The notes under the pieces are model-generated. The model was not told the origin of the DNA, made no database searches, and was given only the letters and a program-made list of their open reading frames with translations. 64,000 nucleotides of DNA, taken from Ferruginibacter sp. (lineage in GTDB: Bacteria; Bacteroidota; Bacteroidia; Chitinophagales; Chitinophagaceae). Shown piece by piece: positions 1-8,760 of the stretch (positions are counted from its first letter, which is position 1; each line of letters opens with the position of its first letter). Made by a program: the position numbers and the translations under genes. The stretch lies in contig JABFRP010000005.1 of assembly GCA_013141115.1 (NCBI GenBank), forward strand, positions 186,001 through 250,000, in the 5' to 3' direction.

Positions 1-168
1 GTTTACAATGGCCGAAATATCGGCATTGCTTTTATTAAAACTAAAACTTACCCGGCCATTGCTTAATTGCACGGTTTCGCCATTATCCTGTAACTGTACT
101 TTTTGGCTGTATAAAAATTGATGTAAAAATAAAAGCAGTAGGAGGGCAATAGTAATTTGTCTTTTCAT
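1..168 (-). CDS. Secreted protein N-terminus, possibly polysaccharide lyase (cut by window start)
   Basis: The 56 codons that fit in the window run from an ATG at 168 to the window edge with no stop. They encode a classic signal peptide (basic MKRQ start, then a leucine-rich core) followed by a segment reading VQLQDNGETVQLSNG and RVSFSFNKSNADIS. This 'tolerance for a value, then NG-x-V-S-F' start resembles the N-terminal beta-sandwich of rhamnogalacturonan lyase (PL4-like) or related carbohydrate-binding proteins, but the fragment is too short to be sure. It is exported. The catalytic part lies outside the window. Confidence 0.5.
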   Translation of the reverse strand, partial: MKRQITIALLLLLFLHQFLYSQKVQLQDNGETVQLSNGRVSFSFNKSNADISAIVN

Positions 169-312
169 GCAGCAGCTTATTGTAGTATAAATTTACTACA
201 ATTGGTCTATAAACTGTCCTGAATATTTACAGGATAGTTGAGGGATATCAGTATTTGTTGGTAAATAAAACGTAGTTCGATTAATATATTCCTGTAGGTA
301 TAAACCGAAATT

Positions 313-1107
313 TTACAGGTCACCCTTTTCACCATCCAGCCATCTTTCCATCATTACCCTTTCGGATGGTGGCTGGTGTGTACCGCCGGCTAAAATATCC
401 AGAAATTTATCCCAAAGATTTTTTTTCTGTTTAAATTCCTTTTTAAAATTGATCAGTGCTTTATAATAATCATTCTGATACTCTACGGCTTCTTCATACG
501 TAAAATCCAATGGCACCTGGTCTGCAATAATCTGGGTGATGGTATTCAGTTCATCGGGTGTGTACCGCTCAATCATTTGTAACAAAACCCTGCACGACTC
601 CACATGTGTAATTATCGATTGCAGCAGTGGGGTTACGGGTTTTACAAATTCCTCTTCCCATTGCGGGTGAACAGCTTCGGGCAACAGATCTAATCCTGTA
701 TTGGCAGTATTTTTAGAGTTTTCTTTTAGTGCAGTTAAGTGTACAGCCAATTGTTTCCATAATTCAGGATAACCATCTTTTGCTTTTTGTGCTATCTTTT
801 CTTTAGCCGCTGTAAGGGTATCGTTAATGCCTTTTACTGCATTATTCACTTCCTGTACACTCGTTTTCCATTGGGCTATAGTTTCTGCCGGTGCAGTGGC
901 TTCAATCAGCAGCAAACCTTTTTTATTCACTTCATCCAGGTCGCTTTCAATTAGCAGCAATCTGGTATAATCTTTTTCCAGTGTGGCGGTAAAACTTTTT
1001 ATGGCCAGTAAAGCCCTTAGCCCGGGGTTATGGCTTTTGATGCCGCTGTTTAATGCTGTTTCTTCAGCGGTTGTTTTTGTGATTATTTGTTCTTCTACTG
1101 CTTCCAT
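313..1107 (-). CDS. Hypothetical all-helical protein
   Basis: This 264-residue protein is not recognised. It has no signal peptide, no membrane segment and no cysteine-rich motif. The composition (Glu, Lys, Ala, Leu) suggests long amphipathic helices, with coiled-coil-like stretches near residues 45-115 (repeated KE/KA heptads) and 205-240 (lysine-rich). It is probably cytoplasmic. It stands alone, with about 400 bases of apparently non-coding DNA upstream and the cut-off secreted gene downstream on the same strand. No function is proposed. Confidence 0.6.
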   Translation of the reverse strand: MEAVEEQIITKTTAEETALNSGIKSHNPGLRALLAIKSFTATLEKDYTRLLLIESDLDEVNKKGLLLIEATAPAETIAQWKTSVQEVNNAVKGINDTLTAAKEKIAQKAKDGYPELWKQLAVHLTALKENSKNTANTGLDLLPEAVHPQWEEEFVKPVTPLLQSIITHVESCRVLLQMIERYTPDELNTITQIIADQVPLDFTYEEAVEYQNDYYKALINFKKEFKQKKNLWDKFLDILAGGTHQPPSERVMMERWLDGEKGDL

Positions 1108-1504
1108 CTTTATTGTTTTTATACTGATGATTTATGTGCAGAACAAAGGTTTGTAAATTGATAATTAAAAATGTTACACAATGTTGTAAATAAGTTGCAG
1201 TATTCACACATTGTAGTTAATGGTGTAATTAATTATTGGAGGTGTTGTTGAAAGGAGAGACAGTTTGCTCTTTGTTTTTTGATAAAAGTAAAGGATTGCT
1301 TTTGTACGGTAAAAGGTTGTTGGGCTTTATTTAATGCAGATGGAAAAGAAGCAGTTTGATTAGGAAGGGAACTGTACTATTAATTATTAAAGAGCAACAG
1401 TTGTTTTTCAAATCCTGACAAAGTCCGGCGGAATTAATAGACACAGGTGATCCTTCGGAACACCTGCGCCAGAAAGGGGAACAAAACCTTTTAGCATCAT
1501 TTAT
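1108..1504. other. Intergenic region with one small hairpin
   Basis: This is about 400 bases between two minus-strand genes. I see no convincing ORF. A hairpin at 1444-1466 (arms caggtg and cacctg, with an inner tcc/gga pair) lies just past the end of the archaemetzincin gene and may end its transcript, although no long T-tract follows. The rest is AT-rich and presumably holds the promoter of the 313-1107 gene. Confidence 0.4.
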
Positions 1505-2131
1505 TTATTGCTTCAATATTTTGTTGCATTTAGCGCAATATTCAGACTCACTTTTATCTAACATTGATAAGCTTCCGTTATTTTCCGACATGACACATTT
1601 TTCTTCCTTGCAATGGGGCAAACCGATATTATGGCCTATTTCATGAATAATTACAGTCTTGAGTCTATGAACATGATTCGGGCCATTGGGGATTCCGAAT
1701 TTAAAATCTGAAACTACACAAGAATTCCCTGGTTGATATCCTAGCCCAAATATTTTTTCGTTATAATAAGCGCCATTTGTAACAGTTTTTATGGTGAAAA
1801 CAGGATTATGGGTAACACCTACGATTTCTATTATTGTGTCATTTTGCAAGCGAGATAAAAGTTGAATTATAGAATCGGCTGAGTATTGATTAAGTATTGG
1901 AAGAAAAAATGTTTTAGGTATTTCTATGGGCTTTAAAACAAGTACTTTTTTATTGAAGAAATGCGACAGTTCCTTGGCTACTGAATCAATTATTTGTTCA
2001 TCAAATTCACCTAAAGGCTGAATTGAAATAATTTGATTTTGTTTGTCGCTATTTAACGACAAAACTGGACGACTCTTCCCACAACCGAGAAGGGTTGCTA
2101 AAACAACTGTCAATAATAAAAGAAGTTTCAT
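1505..2131 (-). CDS. Archaemetzincin-type zinc metalloprotease, lipoprotein
   Basis: This is a 208-residue protein starting at the ATG at 2131. An upstream in-frame extension to 2266 exists, but the 2131 start puts a lipoprotein signal at the N-terminus (hydrophobic core, LLGC lipobox, lipidated Cys17). The archaemetzincin signature is complete: H163-E164-xx-H167-xx-G-xx-H173-C174, then x4-C179-V-M181, x17, and C199-x2-C202. The three His bind the catalytic zinc, Glu164 is the general base, and the four Cys bind a second zinc. Archaemetzincins are usually cytoplasmic, so the lipobox suggests an envelope-anchored peptidase of the same fold. The substrate is unknown. The next gene upstream is another lipoprotein. 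Confidence 0.88.
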   Translation of the reverse strand: MKLLLLLTVVLATLLGCGKSRPVLSLNSDKQNQIISIQPLGEFDEQIIDSVAKELSHFFNKKVLVLKPIEIPKTFFLPILNQYSADSIIQLLSRLQNDTIIEIVGVTHNPVFTIKTVTNGAYYNEKIFGLGYQPGNSCVVSDFKFGIPNGPNHVHRLKTVIIHEIGHNIGLPHCKEEKCVMSENNGSLSMLDKSESEYCAKCNKILKQ

Positions 2132-2286
2132 TGAATTGCTGCTGAGTGAAAATATAAAGTTGAAATTAAGAACTAAAGTTGAAAGTTGGTTGTCCAGCCG
2201 GAACCAAAGTTTGGCTTTGCAATTAGTTGAAGTTAAGTTTGTCAAGCCCAACTTGCATAAAACCACAGTTCGTGTTGGCTGACGTG

Positions 2287-3276
2287 CTATCTGGCTATTG
2301 GATTAAATATCTTCATAGTGGTAGAAGTTATTTTTTGTTTTTCTGCTCCATCTACTTTCATAATATAAATCTGGTTGCTTCCAGATTCATTTGACGTATA
2401 AATAATTTTTTGACCGTCCGGAGAAAAAACTGGTGTGCCGGTTACTTTGGGAATTGTCCCACTAATAGAATAGTTAGTTAATTGAATAATATTCGAACCA
2501 TCTATATTCATTATAAATATTTCTGAATGATTGATAGTACCAGTATTTAACTTGCTTACAAAAACTATTTTGGAACCGTCAGGAGAAGATTTAGGGCTCG
2601 ATTTTTCTAACCCGTTAAACGTAATTTGATATTTGTTATTGCCGTAGTTCTCCACAATATAGATTTCTCTTGCACCAGATTTGTCGGAAGTGTAAATAAA
2701 TTTTAAATAAGGTTTAATCCAAAAAGGGTCTCTACAATCGCCATCATTCGGATACTGGGTATAAATAGTAAAGCCACCACTAGGATTTTGTGCGGTTACT
2801 ATTTCCCCATGAAAATTTTGACCACTTATCTTGTTCCATTCTAATAAGTAAAGTTCAAGCTGAGTAAACTCTCTTATGCCGATAGGTTTATAATATTCGG
2901 AACCTATACTTGCAGAGTTAGTAAGTTGTAAGAGGTCACTATTATCGAATTTCATCGAGAATAAATTGTAATGAGGATCGACAATGGCTTTATTCGATAT
3001 AAATGCCAGCCGGGTTGTGTCAGAATTGAAACAGGGCTCGATTGACCGCACATTTTTTGTTCCATTATTTGAAAAATTCGTCAACTGGCTCAAACCTGAG
3101 CCATCTGGATTAATAGAATATATTTCGCTCCAGTTTACACCGTTTGTTCCAATATTAGGGTCATATCCATTAAAATAAATTTTCGTCAATTCGGCATCTT
3201 TGGTATCCGATTTTTTCTGACAACCAGTTGCGAATAAAATAAATAATAGACTAGGAACTAGATATTTTATTTTCAT
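2287..3276 (-). CDS. TolB-like beta-propeller lipoprotein (PD40 repeats)
   Basis: This 329-residue protein begins with a lipoprotein signal (FATGC lipobox, Cys about residue 19). Most of the rest is PD40/WD40-like repeats of the kind seen in TolB. The clearest are around residues 225-245 (SSPDGSKIVFVSK) and 285-315 (FSPDGQKIIYTSNESG, followed by IYIMKVDG). Earlier, degenerate copies carry the same pattern ('...IYSINPDGSGLSQLTN'). The protein is probably anchored in the periplasm or on the surface and acts as a binding scaffold. No catalytic residues are evident. It reads in the same direction as the archaemetzincin gene 155 bases downstream, so co-transcription is possible. Confidence 0.8.
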   Translation of the reverse strand: MKIKYLVPSLLFILFATGCQKKSDTKDAELTKIYFNGYDPNIGTNGVNWSEIYSINPDGSGLSQLTNFSNNGTKNVRSIEPCFNSDTTRLAFISNKAIVDPHYNLFSMKFDNSDLLQLTNSASIGSEYYKPIGIREFTQLELYLLEWNKISGQNFHGEIVTAQNPSGGFTIYTQYPNDGDCRDPFWIKPYLKFIYTSDKSGAREIYIVENYGNNKYQITFNGLEKSSPKSSPDGSKIVFVSKLNTGTINHSEIFIMNIDGSNIIQLTNYSISGTIPKVTGTPVFSPDGQKIIYTSNESGSNQIYIMKVDGAEKQKITSTTMKIFNPIAR

Positions 3277-3636
3277 AGTTAGAATAATTAGTGTGTTAAA
3301 TGTATGTCAGCTAACTCATAAATACCCTCAAGTTTTAATAATTCAAAACTTGAGGGTATATTTTTAAGCGGTTAATATTTAATAGTTTAAAAAAATAATC
3401 GCAAGGTATATTTAGATAAACTAAGTGCTGCCAATGCAATTTAGTAAAAATTATAATATTTGCCAGCCAATCTTTGCTAAAATAAAAGCGCCACAATGGT
3501 ATGCCCTAAAAGTGATTGATGCTTATTTCTTTTACCAAAAAGAAAGAAGAGCAGAACAAGTTTGCAATGATCCCCAACTTGTATCGGATGAAAATATACC
3601 GGTTAACTCAAAAACCTAATCCCCAATTACTAATTC
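3277..3636. other. Intergenic region with a perfect 15-bp hairpin
   Basis: There are 360 bases without a convincing gene. The notable object is a perfect inverted repeat: arms at 3322-3336 (ataccctcaagtttt) and 3345-3359, with an 8-base loop. It lies upstream of the propeller lipoprotein and about 280 bases downstream of the Fe-S protein gene, both on the minus strand. It could end the Fe-S transcript or act as a leader structure. Right at the Fe-S gene's 3' end (about 3620-3643) is an AT-rich 'aattactaattcctat' tract of the dispersed-repeat type seen elsewhere in the window. Confidence 0.6.
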
Positions 3637-4959
3637 CTATTTCATCTCCTCCACCCATTTGTCCCTATCATCGGGGCTAAATTTCCATGGTGCAAAATTG
3701 TTTTCAATATTGCTGAACATAGCGTTCCATTCCTGTGGGGCATTGCTGTCTTCCATAATAAGGGAGCGGCGCAGTTCTATAATAATATCCAAAGGAGAGA
3801 TGGATACGGGGCATTCTTCCACGCAGGCATTGCAGGTGGTGCAGGCACGCAGTTCTTCGGTGCTAATATAATCGTTCAGTAATTGTTTACCATCGTCTTT
3901 ATATTGGCCATTGGCATTAATGTTTTTGCCTACTGCTTCAAGGCGGTCACGGGTATCCATCATTATTTTTCGTGGGCTAAGCAGTTTGCCGGTTTGGTTG
4001 GCAGGGCAGGCGGCGCTGCAACGGCCGCATTCGGTACAGCTGTAGGCATCTAATAAATTTTTCCAGTTCAGGTCAAAAATATCTTTGGCGCCAAATTTTT
4101 GTGGCGCCGCATCGCCGGTGGGTGCCAGCTCGGGTTGCATCATGTACTTTACTTCGTTCTGTACATTTTGCATATTGTGTATTTTGCCTTGCACATTCAA
4201 CCTGGCATAATATGCATTGGGAAAGGCCAGCATAATGTGCAGGTGTTTGCTGTAAGGCAAATAATTTAAAAAGGTTAAAATACCAATAATGTGCAGCCAC
4301 CAGCAGCTTTTTTCAAGTGCTATTAAACTGCCTTCGCTCATGCCATTAAATAGTGGAGCAATTACGCCGGACAAAACAAAGTTGCCGGTATTGTGGTAAT
4401 GTTCGCTGCCCAGCAATTGTAAAGCCCGGTCGGCACCGTTCATGGTAATAAACAGGCTCATTAAAACGATCTCGGTAAATAAAATATAATTGGCATCGCT
4501 GCGTGGCCAGCCGTTTAAATCTTTGCTGATAAAACGTTTTAGTTTGATGATATTTCTTCTTGCTAAAAAAATAACACATACTGCAATTACGCCTGCGGCC
4601 AGTATTTCAAAAAAATTAATGAGAAAGGTATAAAAACCGCCGAGGAAGGGAAAGAATAAACGGTGGGTGCCGAGGATACCATCTAAAATAATTTCCAGCA
4701 CTTCAATATTAATAATGATAAAGCCTGCATAAATGATCAAATGCATTACCGCCACCAACGGATTTTTAAACATCTTTTTTTGCCCCAATGCCAGCAGCAT
4801 AAGGTTTTTCCACCGCAGGAGTTTGTTGCCGGAAAGGTCTTCATCTTTACCCAGTAAAATATTACGGCGTATCTGCATAATATTTTTTGCAAACAACCAA
4901 CTGGCCAATGCTGCACAGGCTACAAATAGTATTTGAAAAATAATGGTGGACATAAGCAA
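3637..4959 (-). CDS. Membrane-bound dicluster Fe-S oxidoreductase subunit (HdrC/nitrate-reductase-gamma-like)
   Basis: This 440-residue protein has an N-terminal membrane part with about six hydrophobic segments (roughly residues 5-25, 68-92, 108-135, 158-175, 195-205 and 220-235), like the cytochrome-b-type gamma subunit of nitrate reductase. The C-terminal cytoplasmic domain holds two 4Fe-4S motifs, Cys308/311/314/318 (CTECGRCSAACPA) and Cys373/376/379/383 (CTTCNACVEECPV). Such proteins pass electrons between the quinone pool and a partner of the HdrB/CCG type. In related bacteria the CCG-domain partner is usually encoded next door; here no such gene follows. A second start two codons in (MSTII) is possible. 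Confidence 0.85.
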   Translation of the reverse strand: MLMSTIIFQILFVACAALASWLFAKNIMQIRRNILLGKDEDLSGNKLLRWKNLMLLALGQKKMFKNPLVAVMHLIIYAGFIIINIEVLEIILDGILGTHRLFFPFLGGFYTFLINFFEILAAGVIAVCVIFLARRNIIKLKRFISKDLNGWPRSDANYILFTEIVLMSLFITMNGADRALQLLGSEHYHNTGNFVLSGVIAPLFNGMSEGSLIALEKSCWWLHIIGILTFLNYLPYSKHLHIMLAFPNAYYARLNVQGKIHNMQNVQNEVKYMMQPELAPTGDAAPQKFGAKDIFDLNWKNLLDAYSCTECGRCSAACPANQTGKLLSPRKIMMDTRDRLEAVGKNINANGQYKDDGKQLLNDYISTEELRACTTCNACVEECPVSISPLDIIIELRRSLIMEDSNAPQEWNAMFSNIENNFAPWKFSPDDRDKWVEEMK

Positions 4960-5155
4960 TGTTTGTGGTTGCTAAGGTAATTATTTTGAGTTAGAGTTTT
5001 ATGGTTTGTGCATTTATGGGGTTTAGAAGTTCAGGTGTTTAAAAGTTTAGTTGGATTTAATGTTTTTGCAACAACAGCTAAATCTGTTGTAGAATTCGCT
5101 TTTAATTGTTTAATTGTACAATTGTTGGTAATTTTCATTTTTAAATTTTTATATA

Positions 5156-5662
5156 GTGAGTGATAACAAAAAATATATTTTAAGTGCGGCAGTGGCCGAA
5201 AAGAAATTGCGCCGCATGGCTTTGGAAATTGCCGAACGTAATTACAACGAACCGCAACTGATATTAATTGGTATTAAAGACCATGGTACCGTAATTGCAA
5301 AAAAAATAGGCGATTACCTGAAAGACAATTTTAAAGGCGAAATAATTGTGCTGGAATTAAGCATAGATAAAAAACATCCGGCTGCTGTAACCTTAAGTGC
5401 CGATATGGATTTTAATAACAAAGCCATTATATTGATGGATGATGTGGCCAATAGCGGCAGGGTAATGCTATACGCCTTAAAACCTTTTTTAGAGCAATAC
5501 CCCAAAAAAATTCAAACACTGGCATTGGTGGAGCGTACCCACAAAAACTTTCCGGTTGATGTGGATTATGTAGGCATTTCTGTTTCCACCACTTTAGATG
5601 AACATATTTTTGTAGAAGTGGAAGATGATACTATTTCCGGCGCCTGGATAGAAGAGGATTAG
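5156..5662 (+). CDS. Phosphoribosyltransferase family protein (PyrR-like)
   Basis: This 168-residue type I PRTase has the PRPP-binding loop IILMDDVANSGRVM near residues 95-108, where the two acidic residues and the following S-G-R match the family signature. The N-terminal helix, the LILIGIKDHG segment and the C-terminal aromatic residue in GAWIEED also resemble PyrR/uracil-type PRTases. The start appears to be GTG at 5156; no upstream in-frame ATG fits. It is probably a cytoplasmic nucleobase salvage enzyme or a PyrR-like regulator. The divergent neighbour is the Fe-S protein gene. The substrate base cannot be told from the sequence. Confidence 0.82.
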   Translation: MSDNKKYILSAAVAEKKLRRMALEIAERNYNEPQLILIGIKDHGTVIAKKIGDYLKDNFKGEIIVLELSIDKKHPAAVTLSADMDFNNKAIILMDDVANSGRVMLYALKPFLEQYPKKIQTLALVERTHKNFPVDVDYVGISVSTTLDEHIFVEVEDDTISGAWIEED

Positions 5663-5663
5663 A

Positions 5664-5705
5664 AAAGCTTATAGCTGAAAGTACAAAGCAAAAAGCTATG
5701 CATGA
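5664..5705. repeat. Degenerate 'aaagctgaaagc' dispersed repeat
   Basis: Directly after the PRTase stop are short imperfect copies of aaagct and gaaagt units (aaaagcttatagctgaaag, then tacaaagcaaaaagctatgc). The same unit type occurs inside the nagB-like gene at about 40478-40536, which suggests a family of simple dispersed repeats in this genome. Confidence 0.45.
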
Positions 5706-5745
5706 AACTCAGTTTATCCCGGGCATGATTGCTGTGTTACTTTAC

Positions 5746-8262
5746 TTAGCTGCCTGCAATAAAGAACATATAAAATAACGACAGCGTAACAAAAGCCAAA
5801 ACAATCACTGCATATAAAGGCGTTAACTTTGCTCTTTGTATCATACTCATGGCAATGCCAATGGCCATAATAACCAGGCCCAGCCACACTAAATTAATGT
5901 AAGGAAACAAAAATGCTTTAATGGTTACAAAGTCGATGATCTTATCCGACTCTTTAATGCCTAATTTTATTTTCCTGTTTTCGGTAACACCTGCAAATTT
6001 TAAATACAGGTTTTGTGCATACACAGTGTCATCTACTTCCACCGCAATTGTATTTTGTCCATCTTCCACAATTTGTATAAGGGGAGATGCTTTGTAATGC
6101 ATACTGTCTTTACTTACTAAAGTAATATCGGCCATTAAAGCTGCATCTTTTTCGGTAAAATGAAATTTTTGATTGTTAGGATTTTTTACCACGCTGTTCA
6201 ATATCAAATAACCTTTGCTGTAATAAGCTGTGTCGCCTTCGGCCATTTCCTTAATTACAAACTTACCGGTATCTGCATTGGCACTTTCGGGGTTAATGCT
6301 GGAAATATAAGTGTAAATATCTTTGGTTAAATAACGCTTGGTGCCGGGGTTACTGCTTTTTAATTCTTCTTTACCTACATATACATCAGGCGTTAAAGAA
6401 AATTGTTCGCTGGAGTCTTGCTTTACAAATTTAAACCTGTAAAACTGCCTTCCGTTTTCGTTGCCTGCCGAGTCGCCGCTGTAGGTAACATTGTAATCCA
6501 GCATTCTTGTAGGCACATCTCTTAACATGGTAAGATTTTCCAGCGGATTTTCTTTGCTATCGCTACCAAAAGGGATATTGATACCTGTAACCCTGTTATC
6601 GCTGATGGTTTTTTTATTGCCTGAAGCAATGAGCATACCCAATATCATTACAGCAAAACCTAAGTGAGCCACCGAACCGCCTGCTGCTTTTAATTTACCA
6701 TTTAAACCAACCCATATATAAGTGGCATTGGCTATTACTGCATATAGTGCCGCAAATAAAGCAATGTAAATAGCGCCTAAAAAGCCGGCACCTTGTTTAT
6801 AATAAGTTATAGGATAAAATACTGCTAAAAGCGCTGTAACTATTGCAGCCAGCAATGTAGGTACAGCAATCTTTTTTAAAATATATTTTGATGGCGTGCT
6901 TTTGTATTTAAAATACTGGCCAATGGCAGTTAATATACCAATGATAAAAGCCACCAGCACCATTACTTTGTTGTAAGAAAATTCTACATCTTCCGGCGGA
7001 GCTATTTTAGTACCAAAGATCTTATTGAAAACCGGTACCGATGTTTTTGCACTGATAAAAATGGCTGATAAGAAAAATACAATAGAACCAATAAACATCC
7101 AGAACTCACGGGAGTTGGTGCTTTCTTCCTTAACGATGGAGGGTATTTTATTATAATTTTTAAAAAATAAAGTGAGAGATGGCAGGGCAAATGCGGCAAG
7201 AAATAAACCGATCATAAAATTGATAGCACTGCCTGCATCGGTAAAAGCATGTACCGATGTGTCGCCCAATACGCCGGTTCTGGTTAAAAAAGTAGAGTAC
7301 AAAACAAATACAAAACTTAAAAAGGCAAATAAATAACTGGCCCTTAAAGATTGGCCGGTGGCGTTATAAATAACCATGGTATGTAATCCTGCAATTAATA
7401 GCAACCATGGAACTAAAGATGCATTTTCAACAGGATCCCATGCCCAGTAACCGCCAAATGATAAAGATTCGTAAGCCCATTTTCCTCCCATCATAATACC
7501 AACGCCTAACACGCAAGCTCCTAATAAAGCAAAGGGTAGTGCAGGTTTTACCCACTCGCCAAAGCGTTTGGTTTGTATGCCTGCATAGGCAAAAGCAAAA
7601 GGAATAATGGTACATGCAAAACCTAAGAATAATACCGGCGGATGAATTACCATCCAGTAATTACGGAGCAGCACATTTAAGCCCACACCATCTTTAATAA
7701 AAGTAAGATAGTTAGGCATACTGAAAATAGGACCTTCAATTTCGTTACGGGTTAAAGTAAAAGGGCTGCTGCCGATCCTTATATTAAAAATATAAATGCC
7801 CAGTATCATCATGCCTAAAAAGAATTGGGCAAGGCTTATTACCGTCATCACCGGTGCTTCCCAACCGGCAAGCAAGGGCTTTTTACTTTTTGCAATAATA
7901 AAAAGGCCCAATGCACTGTGGCAGATGGTCCATAATAAAAAACTGCCTTCCTGGCCTTCCCAAATACAAGCCAGTAAAAATTTAGATTCTAATTCTTTTG
8001 ATGCATGCTTGTAAGCATACATGTATTCGAAATAATGATTAGAGCAGATGAAAAATATAATGGCAAAAATTATAATAGCAGAAGCTACCTGTATAAAAAA
8101 GGCAGTCCGGGCAAAACGCACCCACGATTGTTTTTCGGTAAAGTCTTTAATTATTGATGCCTTAAAATAGGCGATGGTTGCTATTAATGAAGCAATAAAT
8201 GCAAGTATTACAAAGAATTGCCCTATTTGTCCTGGTAGTAAATGTTCGCCTTCAAACTGCAT
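5746..8262 (-). CDS. ccmF: Cytochrome c maturation protein CcmF (CcsA/CcmF family)
   Basis: This 838-residue polytopic membrane protein has more than ten hydrophobic segments. The periplasmic WWD motif reads GGYWAWDPVENASLVPWL near residues 270-288, the hallmark of heme-handling CcmC/CcmF/CcsA proteins. Conserved histidines lie nearby in HPP (about residue 210) and in TSVHAFTDAG. A soluble domain sits between the late membrane segments (about residues 570-770), as in CcmF. It takes heme from holo-CcmE and helps ligate it to apocytochrome c at the outer face of the inner membrane. The ccmE gene is upstream on the same strand, separated by an unrelated small gene. Confidence 0.92.
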   Translation of the reverse strand: MQFEGEHLLPGQIGQFFVILAFIASLIATIAYFKASIIKDFTEKQSWVRFARTAFFIQVASAIIIFAIIFFICSNHYFEYMYAYKHASKELESKFLLACIWEGQEGSFLLWTICHSALGLFIIAKSKKPLLAGWEAPVMTVISLAQFFLGMMILGIYIFNIRIGSSPFTLTRNEIEGPIFSMPNYLTFIKDGVGLNVLLRNYWMVIHPPVLFLGFACTIIPFAFAYAGIQTKRFGEWVKPALPFALLGACVLGVGIMMGGKWAYESLSFGGYWAWDPVENASLVPWLLLIAGLHTMVIYNATGQSLRASYLFAFLSFVFVLYSTFLTRTGVLGDTSVHAFTDAGSAINFMIGLFLAAFALPSLTLFFKNYNKIPSIVKEESTNSREFWMFIGSIVFFLSAIFISAKTSVPVFNKIFGTKIAPPEDVEFSYNKVMVLVAFIIGILTAIGQYFKYKSTPSKYILKKIAVPTLLAAIVTALLAVFYPITYYKQGAGFLGAIYIALFAALYAVIANATYIWVGLNGKLKAAGGSVAHLGFAVMILGMLIASGNKKTISDNRVTGINIPFGSDSKENPLENLTMLRDVPTRMLDYNVTYSGDSAGNENGRQFYRFKFVKQDSSEQFSLTPDVYVGKEELKSSNPGTKRYLTKDIYTYISSINPESANADTGKFVIKEMAEGDTAYYSKGYLILNSVVKNPNNQKFHFTEKDAALMADITLVSKDSMHYKASPLIQIVEDGQNTIAVEVDDTVYAQNLYLKFAGVTENRKIKLGIKESDKIIDFVTIKAFLFPYINLVWLGLVIMAIGIAMSMIQRAKLTPLYAVIVLAFVTLSLFYMFFIAGS

Positions 8263-8274
8263 TGTAATTAGTAA

Positions 8275-8679
8275 TTAGGAATTTGTAATTGGGTTAGATG
8301 GCTGCACTGCTTGTTTTTTTGATTTGTCTAAATAAGCAATGTATCCGTTAATAAGTTTAAATACAAGTTCACATTTAGATTCGCCTGTTTTTAAATCTTC
8401 TTCAGTAATGTATTTTTCATCAAATGCAGTGGTTAATTGTTCCATTGTTTCTGTAGTAGAACCACGGGAAATGATGAAGAAATTACGGGTATCGCTATAA
8501 GTATATCTTCCGTACCCTTCGGCAATATTTCTTGTTATAGATCTTGAGCAATCGATTATTTGTGGAATTAAAAGGAATTTTTCGTGTGCAGGTATTTTTT
8601 TTGCTAATTCAGCTATAAATATTCTAAGCTCTCTTGCTTTAATATAACAGTCTAAATCTTTATATCCTTTATAGTTCAT
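8275..8679 (-). CDS. Four-helix-bundle protein (23S rRNA intervening-sequence family)
   Basis: This 134-residue protein is of the TIGR02436/S23 type: an early 'YKDLDCYIKARELRIFI' helix, then SRSITRNIAEGYGRYT around residues 65-80, which is the family's most recognisable stretch, and a final YIAYLDK helix. Members are encoded in 23S rRNA intervening sequences and, very often in Bacteroidota, as isolated genes between housekeeping genes. Here it lies between ccmF (12 bases downstream) and ccmE, and both flanks carry AT-rich 'taattaggaatt' repeats, so it may have moved in. The biochemical role is unknown. Confidence 0.88.
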   Translation of the reverse strand: MNYKGYKDLDCYIKARELRIFIAELAKKIPAHEKFLLIPQIIDCSRSITRNIAEGYGRYTYSDTRNFFIISRGSTTETMEQLTTAFDEKYITEEDLKTGESKCELVFKLINGYIAYLDKSKKQAVQPSNPITNS

Positions 8680-8760
8680 TCAAGCTGAATTTTCTATTAG
8701 CAGCATACTATGGCTGAGCGTAATACCTAATTCCAAATACCTAATTCCTAATTACCATTT

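Noticed and set aside
2043..2282. 79-codon plus-strand frame opposite the archaemetzincin start
   Set aside because: It is antisense to the metalloprotease's own signal region and has no recognisable content.
3425..3619. 64-codon plus-strand open frame
   Set aside because: No family, no ribosome site, and it runs into AT-rich repeat sequence; better explained as chance.
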